Part shown: positions 10,001 through 17,012 of the stretch, piece by piece
How the letters are laid out: the number at the start of each line of letters is the position of its first letter
Position numbering within the stretch: the first letter of the stretch is position 1
Source: Spongiactinospora rosea
GTDB taxonomy: Bacteria; Actinomycetota; Actinomycetes; Streptosporangiales; Streptosporangiaceae
Direction of reading: 5' to 3'
Assembly: GCF_003315795.1 (NCBI RefSeq)
Contig: NZ_QMEY01000007.1
Span: 186,001 to 250,000 of the forward strand
DNA length: 64,000 nt
Made by a program: the position numbers and the translations under genes
Notes under the pieces: generated by a model
What the model saw: only the letters and a program-made list of their open reading frames with translations
Database searches by the model: none
Told to the model about the DNA's origin: nothing

Positions 10001-10413
10001 TGCCGCGCCTTGCGGGCGGCCTTGCCCTTGACCGGCTCGGGCAGCGGCGCGACCCGCCACACCCGCGCGTGGAAGACGATCTCTGCGGGCTCTGCGCTCG
10101 GCGCCATCCGGCACCAGGTACGCGGCTCGCCCAGGTAGCGGATCTGGGACTGCATCAGCTCGTTGAGCCGCTTGTTCTCGATGACCGGCCGGGTGGACAG
10201 CCAGGTGACGATGCCGGGCGGAACGAGGTAGACGACGTGCCACGGAGTCACGAAGTCCAGGCCGACCAGCCAGAGGAACAGCGACCAGGGCACGAGGACG
10301 CCCATGAAGACACCGATCCACACGATCGGAAGCGGCATCGGCAGCCGTAGGTCGTACAGCTTGTAGAGCCGTTTCTCGATACGCCAGATATTGGTATATG
10401 TGGGCAGGTCCAC
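7003..10413 (-). CDS. TcpE-like membrane protein fused to a long coiled coil and a MinD/ParA-like domain
   Basis: A 1136-residue protein from a GTG at 10413 behind a strong GAGGAGGAG ribosome site. Residues 1-120 resemble TcpE/PrgI-type proteins: the opening is PTYTNIWRIEKRLYKLYDLR, then two closely spaced membrane helices. Residues about 120-450 are Ala/Pro-rich linker. Residues about 450-750 are almost pure Glu/Ala/Arg/Gln heptad-like sequence, a predicted long helix or coiled coil. The C-terminal 260 residues have a MinD/ParA fold pattern (LALDANLGDHTL, RLVVVDPAAAL, LVLVVPASED). The P-loop reads CTGGAGQTTT, so both the signature lysine position and the P-loop lysine are changed (Thr and Gln). 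It sits in the TcpE slot of the operon. Nucleotide binding is therefore uncertain. Confidence 0.75.
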   Translation of the reverse strand: MDLPTYTNIWRIEKRLYKLYDLRLPMPLPIVWIGVFMGVLVPWSLFLWLVGLDFVTPWHVVYLVPPGIVTWLSTRPVIENKRLNELMQSQIRYLGEPRTWCRMAPSAEPAEIVFHARVWRVAPLPEPVKGKAARKARHAAKSRGRAQRATPARQVRPAVAAAAAAASTAPVAPEAAPAVSGTREAPALGAGRTPRRGVAPALSPSPGTAVAPPDRASVALPSVAFRAPGQEAQAEGPQDGAERPAAPPLGGGRIGRLHVVPDRGEEAEEGLRESGAGAENGGSADSSGAAAAAASASASPSPSVERREPAAPVAPIGADALRRLRRLAASVEGPGGGDPSSSSSYGGAGKAAYSGIGGGEQESTPESGESARASHRRGQPPLPDARRVWPPDPAEPTPQVKAEQEEHGTAPEPPTPAAPNRARRHAAGKGKEAAAHGQAEPERGAEEREQVEPGRSEAVAAESAERVPDAARRDEQEESAARDEAAREAAAREQVERELQEQELAALEAARQKREAREAAARQQAEREAAARAEAEQEAREQADQEAREAAARVRAEQAQAERAEREAAATAEAEQAEREAAARVEAERERAEQAEREVAARVEAEREAGEVAAREQAEREAAEREREAAARVQAEQERAEAEREVAARVEAEREAREVAAREQAEREAARVRAEREAVEREGVTAEAVRRQEVAALERARRQRVEREAAAARERARREAAEREAAAREATERQAAARRRAAGRGVEGGPAGREAAENGVPALPGPKRQGPQREGRQGPFREAAEQEGQREGQPRVSIRAVQEPPAPVPVAPPTEGGGKVRRVESVVGRDGSGGGWRRLAQVVIGSGGSRTDGSEIDEARARAVFNGSRRVVVLGCTGGAGQTTTALMLGHAFAMHRDDGVLALDANLGDHTLTSKIQADSPETLSSLLAGLDDVGGYLGMRAYTTRTPSGLEVVGADTDAGAEQRMADRTLFSDQRIGQAMDMFDHYYRLVVVDPAAALAARFLPYADQLVLVVPASEDGPDAVAMTYEWLDGHGCAELRRRAVMVVNGVSRRSMAAVEQAEAVARGRCRAIVRVPWEDDLAPGGSGPMEPERMRAAGRRAYLALAGVVVAGFAVPPHTGDQGNQGKRSEEEVAQ

Positions 10414-10544
10414 GCGCTCCTCCTCTCCGCACCTTAGATCCGTCGCGCTCGCGCGGGCAGTACTCTGCTCGCCTCACTCTCGTGTGCCGGGGGCCGCTTC
10501 ATCCGCTTCATCATCAATGACCGCGGCGACCCGTTCTCAATCCT

Positions 10545-10856
10545 TCAATTGCCGATGCCCAGCGCGCCCGCGATGGCGCGGGCGGTCACCTCGATGATGT
10601 TGGGCACGTAGAAGATCACCCCGATCGCCACCGCGAGAATGATGAACTGAACGAACCTGGTGATTTCCCTGGTGAAGAGGAAGAAAAGCGCGACGACGGA
10701 GACGATCACCAGGAACAACGGCCCGAAGAACTGGCGCAGGAAGTCGGCGAGCCCCTGGGTGTCCACACCTGCGGGAGCGGCCGGCGAGGGCGACGCCGCC
10801 TGGAGTGGCAGCGTCGCGACGTCGATCGCGTGCAGCACAACGCTATGCAGACTCAA
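10545..10856 (-). CDS. Small two-helix membrane protein (TcpD/VirB2-like)
   Basis: A 103-residue protein. I chose a TTG start at 10856 because an AGGA ribosome site lies 5 bases before it. It has a short Ala/Pro-rich N-terminus, then two hydrophobic helices (about 42-60 and 68-88) separated by a short polar loop (TREITRFV). Size, topology and location between the TcpC-like and TcpE-like genes match TcpD or a pilin-like VirB2 subunit of a type IV secretion system. There is no sequence signature strong enough to decide between pilin-like and scaffold roles. Confidence 0.6.
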   Translation of the reverse strand: MSLHSVVLHAIDVATLPLQAASPSPAAPAGVDTQGLADFLRQFFGPLFLVIVSVVALFFLFTREITRFVQFIILAVAIGVIFYVPNIIEVTARAIAGALGIGN

Positions 10857-10920
10857 TTCCTGTCCTCCCGGGGAGATGGATCGGCCACGGACGAGTGGCG
10901 TCGGACGGCGGCCATCATTC

Positions 10921-11937
10921 TCACCCCACGGAGCGGTCTGCGCCGCGGATGTCCTTCACGTACCATCGCTCGCCCTGCTTTTCGACGGTGAGCCGGTAGG
11001 ACTGGACGAGCGTCCCGCTCCCCTCCGCGCCCCCGTTCGACGTCGGCTCGGCGGTCGGCGGCGCGGCGGGCACCAGGCCCCAGACGACGACGGCGGTGAT
11101 GTCCCTGATGGTGCCGCCGGGCGGGACCACCAGGTCCTGGAGCTTGACGAAGGTGAAGGCCCCTCCGAAGCTCTCCAGCCTCTTGCCGGTCACATAGCGC
11201 TGCAGCGCGACGGTGTCGCCCTTGGCGTACGCCTCGAAGAACGCCCCCAGCTGCTGGCGCAGCTCGCCCGCGGTCGTCTCGTCACGGTCGGGCTCGGCCT
11301 CCTGCGGCAGGTCGGCCTTGGCGGGCGCGGGGAGTATGGCGGGTCGCTCGGAGACCACGAACCTGCCCTCGGTGTAGAAGACCGGCACCGAAAGGAGCAT
11401 CCGCCGGTTGCCGGACTGGAAGATCAGGTTGACCTTCGCGTGCTGGGCGTCGGTCACGTCGACCCCGTACGGCTGAATGGCCCCGGCCGACATCTGGCCC
11501 GCGCCGTCCCATCCGAACTGCCCGTCAGAGGTGCCTTCCGGCAGGAACGGCGCCAGCCGCCCTGCTCTTTCCTGCGGCTGGGAGGCGTTCATATTGAGAT
11601 ATGCGGCGGCGAATTGATTGGCGAACGACGCGGCGCGGTCGGTGGGGAAACCGGTCCCGGCGGACGGCGCGGCCTGGCCGGACAGCGAATCGCCCTGGGT
11701 GAAACGCTCGAATGGCGCGCGTACGCCGTTGAACACGATGACGATGATGAGGGCCCACAGCACGGCGCGGCCAGCCCACACCAGCCACCGCCCACCGCCG
11801 CCGGCCCATCGGCCGCGCCGGGGGCCGCCGCGCCCGCGGGCGGCAGGAGTCTCGGTCCCGCCGGGGTCCGGGAACGCCGACAGCTCCTGATCGCCAGGGA
11901 CCGAGGGGTCCCGGTGGACGATCGACCTTCGAGCCAT
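10921..11937 (-). CDS. TcpC/VirB8-like conjugation channel protein
   Basis: A 338-residue protein. I prefer the ATG at 11937 (GGAGG 5 bases upstream) over an in-frame GTG at 11964. It has a basic cytosolic N-terminus, one transmembrane helix (about residues 55-75), and an extracytoplasmic region holding two NTF2-like domains (about 90-200 and 225-335), the second ending in YRLTVEKQGERWYVKDIRG. This is the architecture of TcpC, the VirB8 equivalent of Gram-positive conjugation systems such as clostridial plasmid pCW3. It is the first gene of the leftward operon, with its promoter presumably just to the right of it. Confidence 0.8.
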   Translation of the reverse strand: MARRSIVHRDPSVPGDQELSAFPDPGGTETPAARGRGGPRRGRWAGGGGRWLVWAGRAVLWALIIVIVFNGVRAPFERFTQGDSLSGQAAPSAGTGFPTDRAASFANQFAAAYLNMNASQPQERAGRLAPFLPEGTSDGQFGWDGAGQMSAGAIQPYGVDVTDAQHAKVNLIFQSGNRRMLLSVPVFYTEGRFVVSERPAILPAPAKADLPQEAEPDRDETTAGELRQQLGAFFEAYAKGDTVALQRYVTGKRLESFGGAFTFVKLQDLVVPPGGTIRDITAVVVWGLVPAAPPTAEPTSNGGAEGSGTLVQSYRLTVEKQGERWYVKDIRGADRSVG

Positions 11938-12299
11938 CACGCCTCCGCTCGCGCCGATCCCCACGGCATGGCGCGGTGTCGTCTTACTCTCGATCCCGTT
12001 ATCGGTGGTGAAGCAATCACCCTAGCGGCCCTGCCAATTGTTCCAGGAAAGCCACGCCCATGCTGCAGCCATCACCGTAACCGAGCAAACCGGGTGTTCG
12101 TCCCCGATGCCCCCGCATGAGGGGCTCTGCCCATCGGACAAAGCGGGTTATACCAGGCCAGAGGCCCCTTAATTACCTAACAGCTACGTGTTGCTGTCCC
12201 CACCGCTCCGGGACTGTCGCGACCTGCGCATATGTGGCCATTCAGCGACATCTTGTCACTGGTGCAGCACCGGAGCGCGTCAGGTGCGTCACACCTGAC
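11938..12299. other. Intergenic region upstream of the conjugation-like operon
   Basis: This 362-base gap separates the start of the leftward tcpC-like gene from the stop of the leftward TetR gene. It should contain the promoter of the seven-gene operon and the TetR terminator. A weak, imperfect hairpin (GGGGCTCTG near 12121 against CAGAGGCCCC near 12164) may be the terminator. I see no clear open reading frame, repeat, tRNA, origin of transfer or attachment site. Confidence 0.4.
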
Positions 12300-13013
12300 T
12301 CACACCGAATCGGTCTGGCAGCTCTGCGTACCGCCCGCGTCCGCGAGCCGTACGCCGAAGTCGTCCAGCTCGGCGGCCAGCCGGGCACTCGGCGGCAGCG
12401 CCCGCGGCAGGCGGGACTGCATTGCCGCGCCGAAGCCCGCCATGTGCACGATGTGGGCGATCAGCGCCTCCCGGTCCTCGGGCCACGGGAAGGACGGCTG
12501 GGCGATCAGCAGCGAGACGCAGCCGTGCACGGCCGACCACAGACCGAGGGCGAGGGTCTCTGGGTCGCCCTGGAGCACTCCCTCCCGCACGCAGGCCGCG
12601 ACGGCGGCGACCATGTGGCCGAAGGCCGCGGCGGCGGCGGGGGGCACGCCCGGGCCCGCCGTGGGCCGCATCATCAGCACCCGGTACTGCGCCGGGTGGT
12701 CCAGGGCGAACCGCGCGTACGCCCGGCCGCAGCGTCCCAGGGCCAGGAACGGGTCACCGCCCCGGCTCTCGGCGAAGATCCGGCCCAGCTCGTCCCAGGC
12801 GCGCAGGCAGACGGCCTCGACCAGCTCTTCCTTACCGGCGAAGTGCAGGTAGACCGAGGGCGTGGTGACACCGGCCCGGACGGCGACCGCGCGGACCGTC
12901 AGCGCGTCCTCGGTGCCGGTCTCGGCGAGCAGGTCGCCGGCCGCGCACAGGATCTCCTCGCGCAGCAGCACACCCTCGCCGCGGCGGGCCCGCACTCGCC
13001 TCGTGGTCGCCAT
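12300..13013 (-). CDS. TetR family transcriptional regulator
   Basis: A 237-residue protein with an N-terminal TetR helix-turn-helix (about residues 15-65; recognition helix region TTPSVYLHFAGKEEL) and an all-helical ligand-binding C-terminal region typical of WHG/TetR_C_13-type regulators. It is divergent from the thioesterase gene at 13075, and the 61-base gap holds a long nested palindrome (13019-13053). It most likely represses both itself and the thioesterase. The ligand is unknown; an acyl-CoA or lipid is a reasonable guess from the neighbour. Confidence 0.88.
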   Translation of the reverse strand: MATTRRVRARRGEGVLLREEILCAAGDLLAETGTEDALTVRAVAVRAGVTTPSVYLHFAGKEELVEAVCLRAWDELGRIFAESRGGDPFLALGRCGRAYARFALDHPAQYRVLMMRPTAGPGVPPAAAAAFGHMVAAVAACVREGVLQGDPETLALGLWSAVHGCVSLLIAQPSFPWPEDREALIAHIVHMAGFGAAMQSRLPRALPPSARLAAELDDFGVRLADAGGTQSCQTDSV

Positions 13014-13018
13014 GCATA

Positions 13019-13053
13019 CAGGTTGACGCCGTTAGGTTAACGATGTCAACCTG
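13019..13053. promoter_or_regulatory. Nested palindromic operator between TetR and thioesterase genes
   Basis: Perfect 9-base arms CAGGTTGAC (13019-13027) and GTCAACCTG (13045-13053) flank a second perfect palindrome, CGTTA-GGT-TAACG (13030-13042). It lies 6 bases before the TetR ATG and 22 bases before the thioesterase ATG, the expected place for a TetR operator controlling both genes. Operator function is inferred. Confidence 0.7.
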
Positions 13054-13074
13054 ACTCCCGGAGGAAGGGGTCAT

Positions 13075-13905
13075 ATGTCGACATTCGGTGAGGCGACCGC
13101 GGTGTCCGCGCGCGGCGCGGGTCTCTACGCGGCCGAGTTGGATCCGCTGTGGGCGGTCGGTGTCCGGCCGCAGGGCGGCTACATGCTGGCCATCATGGGC
13201 CGGGCGGCCCTGGACGCGGCGGCGAACGACCGCCACCCGCACGTCACCTCGGTCGGCGCGACCTTCATCGAGCCGCCGGCCCCCGGCCCGGCCGAGGTCA
13301 CCGTCGAGTTGCTGCGCTCGGGCCGTACGCTCACCCAGGCGCGGGCCCGCCTGTCCCAGGACGGCAGGCCCATGGTCGACGCCGTACTCACCCTCGGGCT
13401 GCTGGACGACTCCGGCCCCGAGTGGTCGGCCGTCGAGCCGCCGACCATCCCGCCGGAGGACGAGTGCTTCCTGGTGCCCACCGACCCTCCCGTGGCCGGG
13501 TTCACGATCCCGCTGATGGACGTGCTCGAAGAGCGCATCGCCCCCGGCGACCTCGCCTTCATGTTCGGCGCGCCGCGCCGCGAGGGCGTCACGCACTCCT
13601 GGCAGCGGCTCAAGGACGGCTCCGACTGGGACCCGCTGAGCCTCCTGGTCGCCCTCGACCCCGTTCCGCCCGCGTCCTACGACCTCGGCATCCCCGGGTG
13701 GACCCCGACGGTCCAGCTCACCGCGTACGTCCACCGGCTGCCCACGTCCGGCCCGGTCCGCGTACGGCTGGGCGCGACGGACCTCGGCGGCGACCGTATG
13801 CACGAGGTGGCCCAGGTCTGGGACGCCAAGGACCGCCCGGTCGCCCAGGCCATGCAGCTCGCCGCCGTACGCCTGCCCGGCCGATCAGTGGCCGCCACGG
13901 CCTGA
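13075..13905 (+). CDS. Double hot-dog acyl-CoA thioesterase-like protein
   Basis: A 276-residue protein with a good ribosome site (GGAGGAAGGGG) ahead of an ATG at 13075. It has the pattern of the thioesterase-like (TesB/4HBT_3) double hot-dog family: an N-terminal half with VGVRPQGGYML, a central GAPRREGV linker and a C-terminal half with PTVQLTAYVHRL. These enzymes hydrolyse acyl-CoA thioesters in the cytosol; substrate chain length cannot be inferred. It is controlled most likely by the divergent TetR. Its 3' end overlaps the convergent MFS gene by 21 bases. Confidence 0.8.
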   Translation: MSTFGEATAVSARGAGLYAAELDPLWAVGVRPQGGYMLAIMGRAALDAAANDRHPHVTSVGATFIEPPAPGPAEVTVELLRSGRTLTQARARLSQDGRPMVDAVLTLGLLDDSGPEWSAVEPPTIPPEDECFLVPTDPPVAGFTIPLMDVLEERIAPGDLAFMFGAPRREGVTHSWQRLKDGSDWDPLSLLVALDPVPPASYDLGIPGWTPTVQLTAYVHRLPTSGPVRVRLGATDLGGDRMHEVAQVWDAKDRPVAQAMQLAAVRLPGRSVAATA

Positions 13906-15078
13906 CAGGTACGTCAGCCCGGCCGTGACGGCCATCAGGGCCGCCGCCATGTACGGCAGGGCCGCCGCGCCCCACCCGGCCAGGCCGAGCGCCCCGACCG
14001 CCCCGGACAGGGAGACGGCGAGGTACACGGCGGACTGGTACAGCGAGGTCACCATCCCGGCGCCGTGCCGGGCCAGCGTGATCAGCAGGTGCTGCTGCGG
14101 CGTGGTGACCGAGAAGGACAGGAACCCGGCCACCAGCGTGGTCACCACGGCCGCCGCGATCGTCCCCCGGCCCAGCGGCATCAGGACGAAGACCACGGCC
14201 AGGATCAGCGTCACGGCGATGATCACCTCCCGTGGCCCGCGCCGGTCGGCCAGCTTCCCGGCGGCGAGGTTGCCCGCCGTACCGGCGACGCCGAAGGCGA
14301 GCAGCAGTACGGCCAGCAGCGCCCCACCCCCGGTGGCCGGGGCGAAGATCTCGCTGATGTACGTGTACGGGATGTAGATCCCGGTGAACGCCACCACCGT
14401 GGTGAGCAGCACCCCCAGCACCCGCCGGTCCCCCAGCGGGGCCAGGAAGGCGCGCAGGCCCGCGGTGGCCCCCGCGGCGACGGCGGGCAGGCGCAGCGCG
14501 ATGGGCGGGACGGCGAGCATCCCGAGCGCGGTGACCAGCCAGATGGTGGCCCGCCAGTCCAGCCGGTCGCCGACCACCGTGCCCAGCGGCGCGCCCAGGA
14601 CCAGCGACGACGTCATACCGAACATCACGATCGCGATGGCCCGGCCGCGCTCGCGCTCCCCGGCCAGCAGCGCCGCCGTCGCACTGGCGGTCGCGGTGAA
14701 CAGCGCCGCGCCTGCGGCGGCGATGGCCCGCGAGACGAGTACGAGGCCGTAGTCGGGGGCGAGCGCGGTGATCGCGTTCCCGACGGCGAACACGGCGAGC
14801 GCGGCGACCAGTACGGTCCGCCGCGACCACGAGGCGGTGAGCACCGCGAGCACGGGGGCGAGCACCGCGTAGGCGATCGAGAACACCGTCACGAGCTGCC
14901 CGGCCGCCGCCACGCTGACGTGCAGCGACGCGGCCACAGAGGGCAGCAGCCCGGCGATCACGAATCCGTCCGTGCCGACCGCGAACGCGCCGAACGCGAG
15001 CACGGCGGCATGCGGACGCCACCGGACGGCCGTTGGGGTGAGTGAGCTGGTCACGAGGAGAAGCCTTCCGATAGCCAT
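13885..15078 (-). CDS. MFS drug-efflux-type transporter
   Basis: A 397-residue protein with about 12 hydrophobic helices and the DHA1-type layout; the motif A-like loop (SWSRRTVLVAAL) follows helix 2. An ATG at 15078 is used here; a GTG at 15054 is an alternative, and neither has a clear ribosome site. Family members export drugs or metabolites using the proton gradient. It is divergent from an ArsR regulator with an inverted repeat between them, so it is probably an inducible pump. The exported compound is unknown. Confidence 0.85.
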   Translation of the reverse strand: MAIGRLLLVTSSLTPTAVRWRPHAAVLAFGAFAVGTDGFVIAGLLPSVAASLHVSVAAAGQLVTVFSIAYAVLAPVLAVLTASWSRRTVLVAALAVFAVGNAITALAPDYGLVLVSRAIAAAGAALFTATASATAALLAGERERGRAIAIVMFGMTSSLVLGAPLGTVVGDRLDWRATIWLVTALGMLAVPPIALRLPAVAAGATAGLRAFLAPLGDRRVLGVLLTTVVAFTGIYIPYTYISEIFAPATGGGALLAVLLLAFGVAGTAGNLAAGKLADRRGPREVIIAVTLILAVVFVLMPLGRGTIAAAVVTTLVAGFLSFSVTTPQQHLLITLARHGAGMVTSLYQSAVYLAVSLSGAVGALGLAGWGAAALPYMAAALMAVTAGLTYLSGRGGH

Positions 15079-15085
15079 CGTTAGT

Positions 15086-15101
15086 TACGACACTCATCGT
15101 A
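15086..15101. promoter_or_regulatory. Inverted repeat operator candidate between MFS and ArsR genes
   Basis: TACGA-CACTCA-TCGTA is a perfect 5-base inverted repeat with a 6-base spacer, placed 8 bases upstream of the MFS start. A second, weaker one (CGAT-GGGT-ATCG) follows at 15111-15122 close to the ArsR start. ArsR proteins bind such short dyads; regulation of both genes is inferred. Confidence 0.5.
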
Positions 15102-15152
15102 ATAGAAGTCCGATGGGTATCGTAGAGTGGGATGGTCATCGAAGGAGCGAGC

Positions 15153-15470
15153 ATGGAGACCTGGCTGGCACAACCGGACCTCGACGAGATCGACGTCGGC
15201 ACGGTCCTATCCGCCTTGGCCGACCCGACACGGCTGCAGATCGTGCGCCTGCTCGACGTGCTCGGCGAGTCCACCTGCACGGCCCTCGACCTGCCGGTCA
15301 AGGTCTCGACGGTGTCACACCACGTCAACATCCTCAGACACAGCGGCCTGGTCTCCACCCGCCTGGACGGCAACGCCCGCCCGAGCAGACTCCGCCGCGC
15401 CGAACTGGAACGCCGATTCCCCGGCCTGCTCGCCTCGATCCTCGCCGCCAAACCCCCACGCACCGGCTGA
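15153..15470 (+). CDS. ArsR family transcriptional regulator
   Basis: A 105-residue winged-helix protein. I chose the ATG at 15153 because GGAG precedes it by 7 bases; an upstream in-frame ATG at 15132 lacks a site. Typical ArsR features are LADPTRLQIVRLL and the recognition helix STVSHHVNILRHSGLV. There is no CxC metal motif (one Cys, in STCTALDL), so a non-metal ligand is likely. It probably represses the divergent MFS pump. Confidence 0.85.
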   Translation: METWLAQPDLDEIDVGTVLSALADPTRLQIVRLLDVLGESTCTALDLPVKVSTVSHHVNILRHSGLVSTRLDGNARPSRLRRAELERRFPGLLASILAAKPPRTG

Positions 15471-16057
15471 CCCCTGCCCGTGCTTCACGGGGGCGGCTGT
15501 GCGGCCTACCTGGGCGACCTGGCCGGGCCCGCCCAGGCAGGCGTCCAAGACCCGGCGGGCCATCGGCCCCACCAAAGCCCAACGATCTTACCGACCTGCG
15601 TCGCCCCGGCCCCACGGCCGGCCACCACCAAACCGCCCCAACCAGACGCTCGGCCTATGCTTCCCCGCCCCCGCACTACACACGTCGCCCCAGTACGCGC
15701 TACCACCCACACCGGCACCCCGCCCAGTACGCGCTACCGCGCGCAATCGCCCTCGCTAACGCTCGGCCTTTTTCCCAAAGCCGGGCTCCGCCCGGCGCTA
15801 CCGCCACCAGCACACCCCCATACCCACCAACCACGCCCAAGCCCTCAGAACCCATCCACACGGCCTTCGGACCATGACCCAGGCAAGTCCTCAACCTGCG
15901 CTCCCCTGCGAGATATCGTTCCTGCGTTAGTGACTGCATCCTCACAGTCGTAGAGAGGGCCACCGTCGCCGAATCGCGATACCCAGCCAGCGAGGTCATC
16001 GTTTTCGAACTAAATGAAATCGCCCCCACCGCCCGGAAAACCCGCAGGTCAACAAGT
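15471..16057 (+). other. Non-coding region and CRISPR leader
   Basis: This 587-base stretch has no convincing gene. The left part is C-rich on the plus strand and holds a direct repeat (CCCAGTACGCGCTACC at 15689-15704 and 15723-15738) and a GC hairpin (GCCGGGC-TCC-GCCCGGC, 15780-15796). The last 150 bases before the first repeat are less GC-rich and end in GGAAAACCCGCAGGTCAACAA-like sequence. That resembles leaders I recall from actinomycete type I-E arrays, consistent with leader-proximal new-spacer insertion on this side. A promoter driving the array rightward is expected here. Confidence 0.55.
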
Positions 16058-16878
16058 GTGCTCCCCGCACGCGCGGGGGTGATCCCGGTACTTTCATCTC
16101 CACTTTCGTTCTGCATTAGTGCTCCCCGCACGCGCGGGGGTGATCCTCATAGGTCGCAGCATAGGATGATCCAATGCCGGTGCTCCCCGCACGCGCGGGG
16201 GTGATCCAGCGGAGCGGGTTCGGGTGGAGGCTGAGGCGCGGTGCTCCCCGCACGCGCGGGGGTGATCCGCGGTCTATCGGATCGTCGCGCTGGAGATCGG
16301 CGTGCTCCCCGCACGCGCGGGGGTGATCCGCCCCACCGGGTTCCCAGAGTTGGCGCTCTAGGGTGCTCCCCGCACGCGCGGGGGTGATCCGCCCACCTCG
16401 ACGACAACTCCGTCGATCCGGTGGTGCTCCCCGCACGCGCGGGGGTGATCCAGACGGGCGGCTGGTCCTCCCCCCCTTGGACGTGTGCTCCCCGCACGCG
16501 CGGGGGTGATCCCTGCCGATCGAGGGGGACGTCCACCCCAAGGAGGTGCTCCCCGCACGCGCGGGGGTGATCCTGCCATCAGCGTCTGGCATCCCACATC
16601 AGGCCCGTGCTCCCCGCACGCGCGGGGGTGATCCTTTGACCTTGAGATCGAGTGGGAGCTGTCCTTGGTGCTCCCCGCACGCGCGGGGGTGATCCGGACC
16701 TCCAACCTGAGCCGAGCGGTAGTTTGATGTGCTCCCCGCACGCGCGGGGGTGATCCTCGGGTAGGCGGCAGATGTGCAGCTACACCGTGGTGCTCCCCGC
16801 ACGCGCGGGGGTGATCCGCTCGGCCACCCCATCGCCCGCCTCCCCGAAACGTGCTCCCCGCGTACGCGGGGGTGATCC
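16058..16878 (+). CRISPR. Type I-E-like CRISPR array, 14 repeats and 13 spacers
   Basis: Fourteen 28-base repeats, starting GTGCTCCCCGCACGCGCG and ending GGGGTGATCC, alternate with 13 spacers that are all exactly 33 bases (61-base period). Thirteen repeats are identical. The last one (16851-16878) differs in its loop region (GTACGC instead of ACGCGC), which marks the old, trailer end and places the leader on the left. Repeat sequence and 28+33 geometry match actinobacterial type I-E systems. No cas gene is present anywhere in the window. Antisense open frames through the array are artefacts of the 61-base period. Confidence 0.98.
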
Positions 16879-17012
16879 CGCGCGGCGGATACGCCGAGGT
16901 GGCCTTGAGCAGTACGGCGGGTCGGTCATCTTCCCATCGGGAGCGAGGCATGGTCGACGATGCAAAGCGCACCATCACGGCGTCATCTGCCGGTACGGCA
17001 TCCAAGTGGGCG

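Noticed and set aside
12121..12175. Possible hairpin downstream of the TetR gene
   Set aside because: Pairing is imperfect with a long loop; kept only as a weak note in the intergenic entry.
16116..17005. Open frames across the CRISPR array on the minus strand with repeated ITPARAGST and HPRACGEH patterns
   Set aside because: They are translations of the 61-base repeat-spacer period, not proteins.
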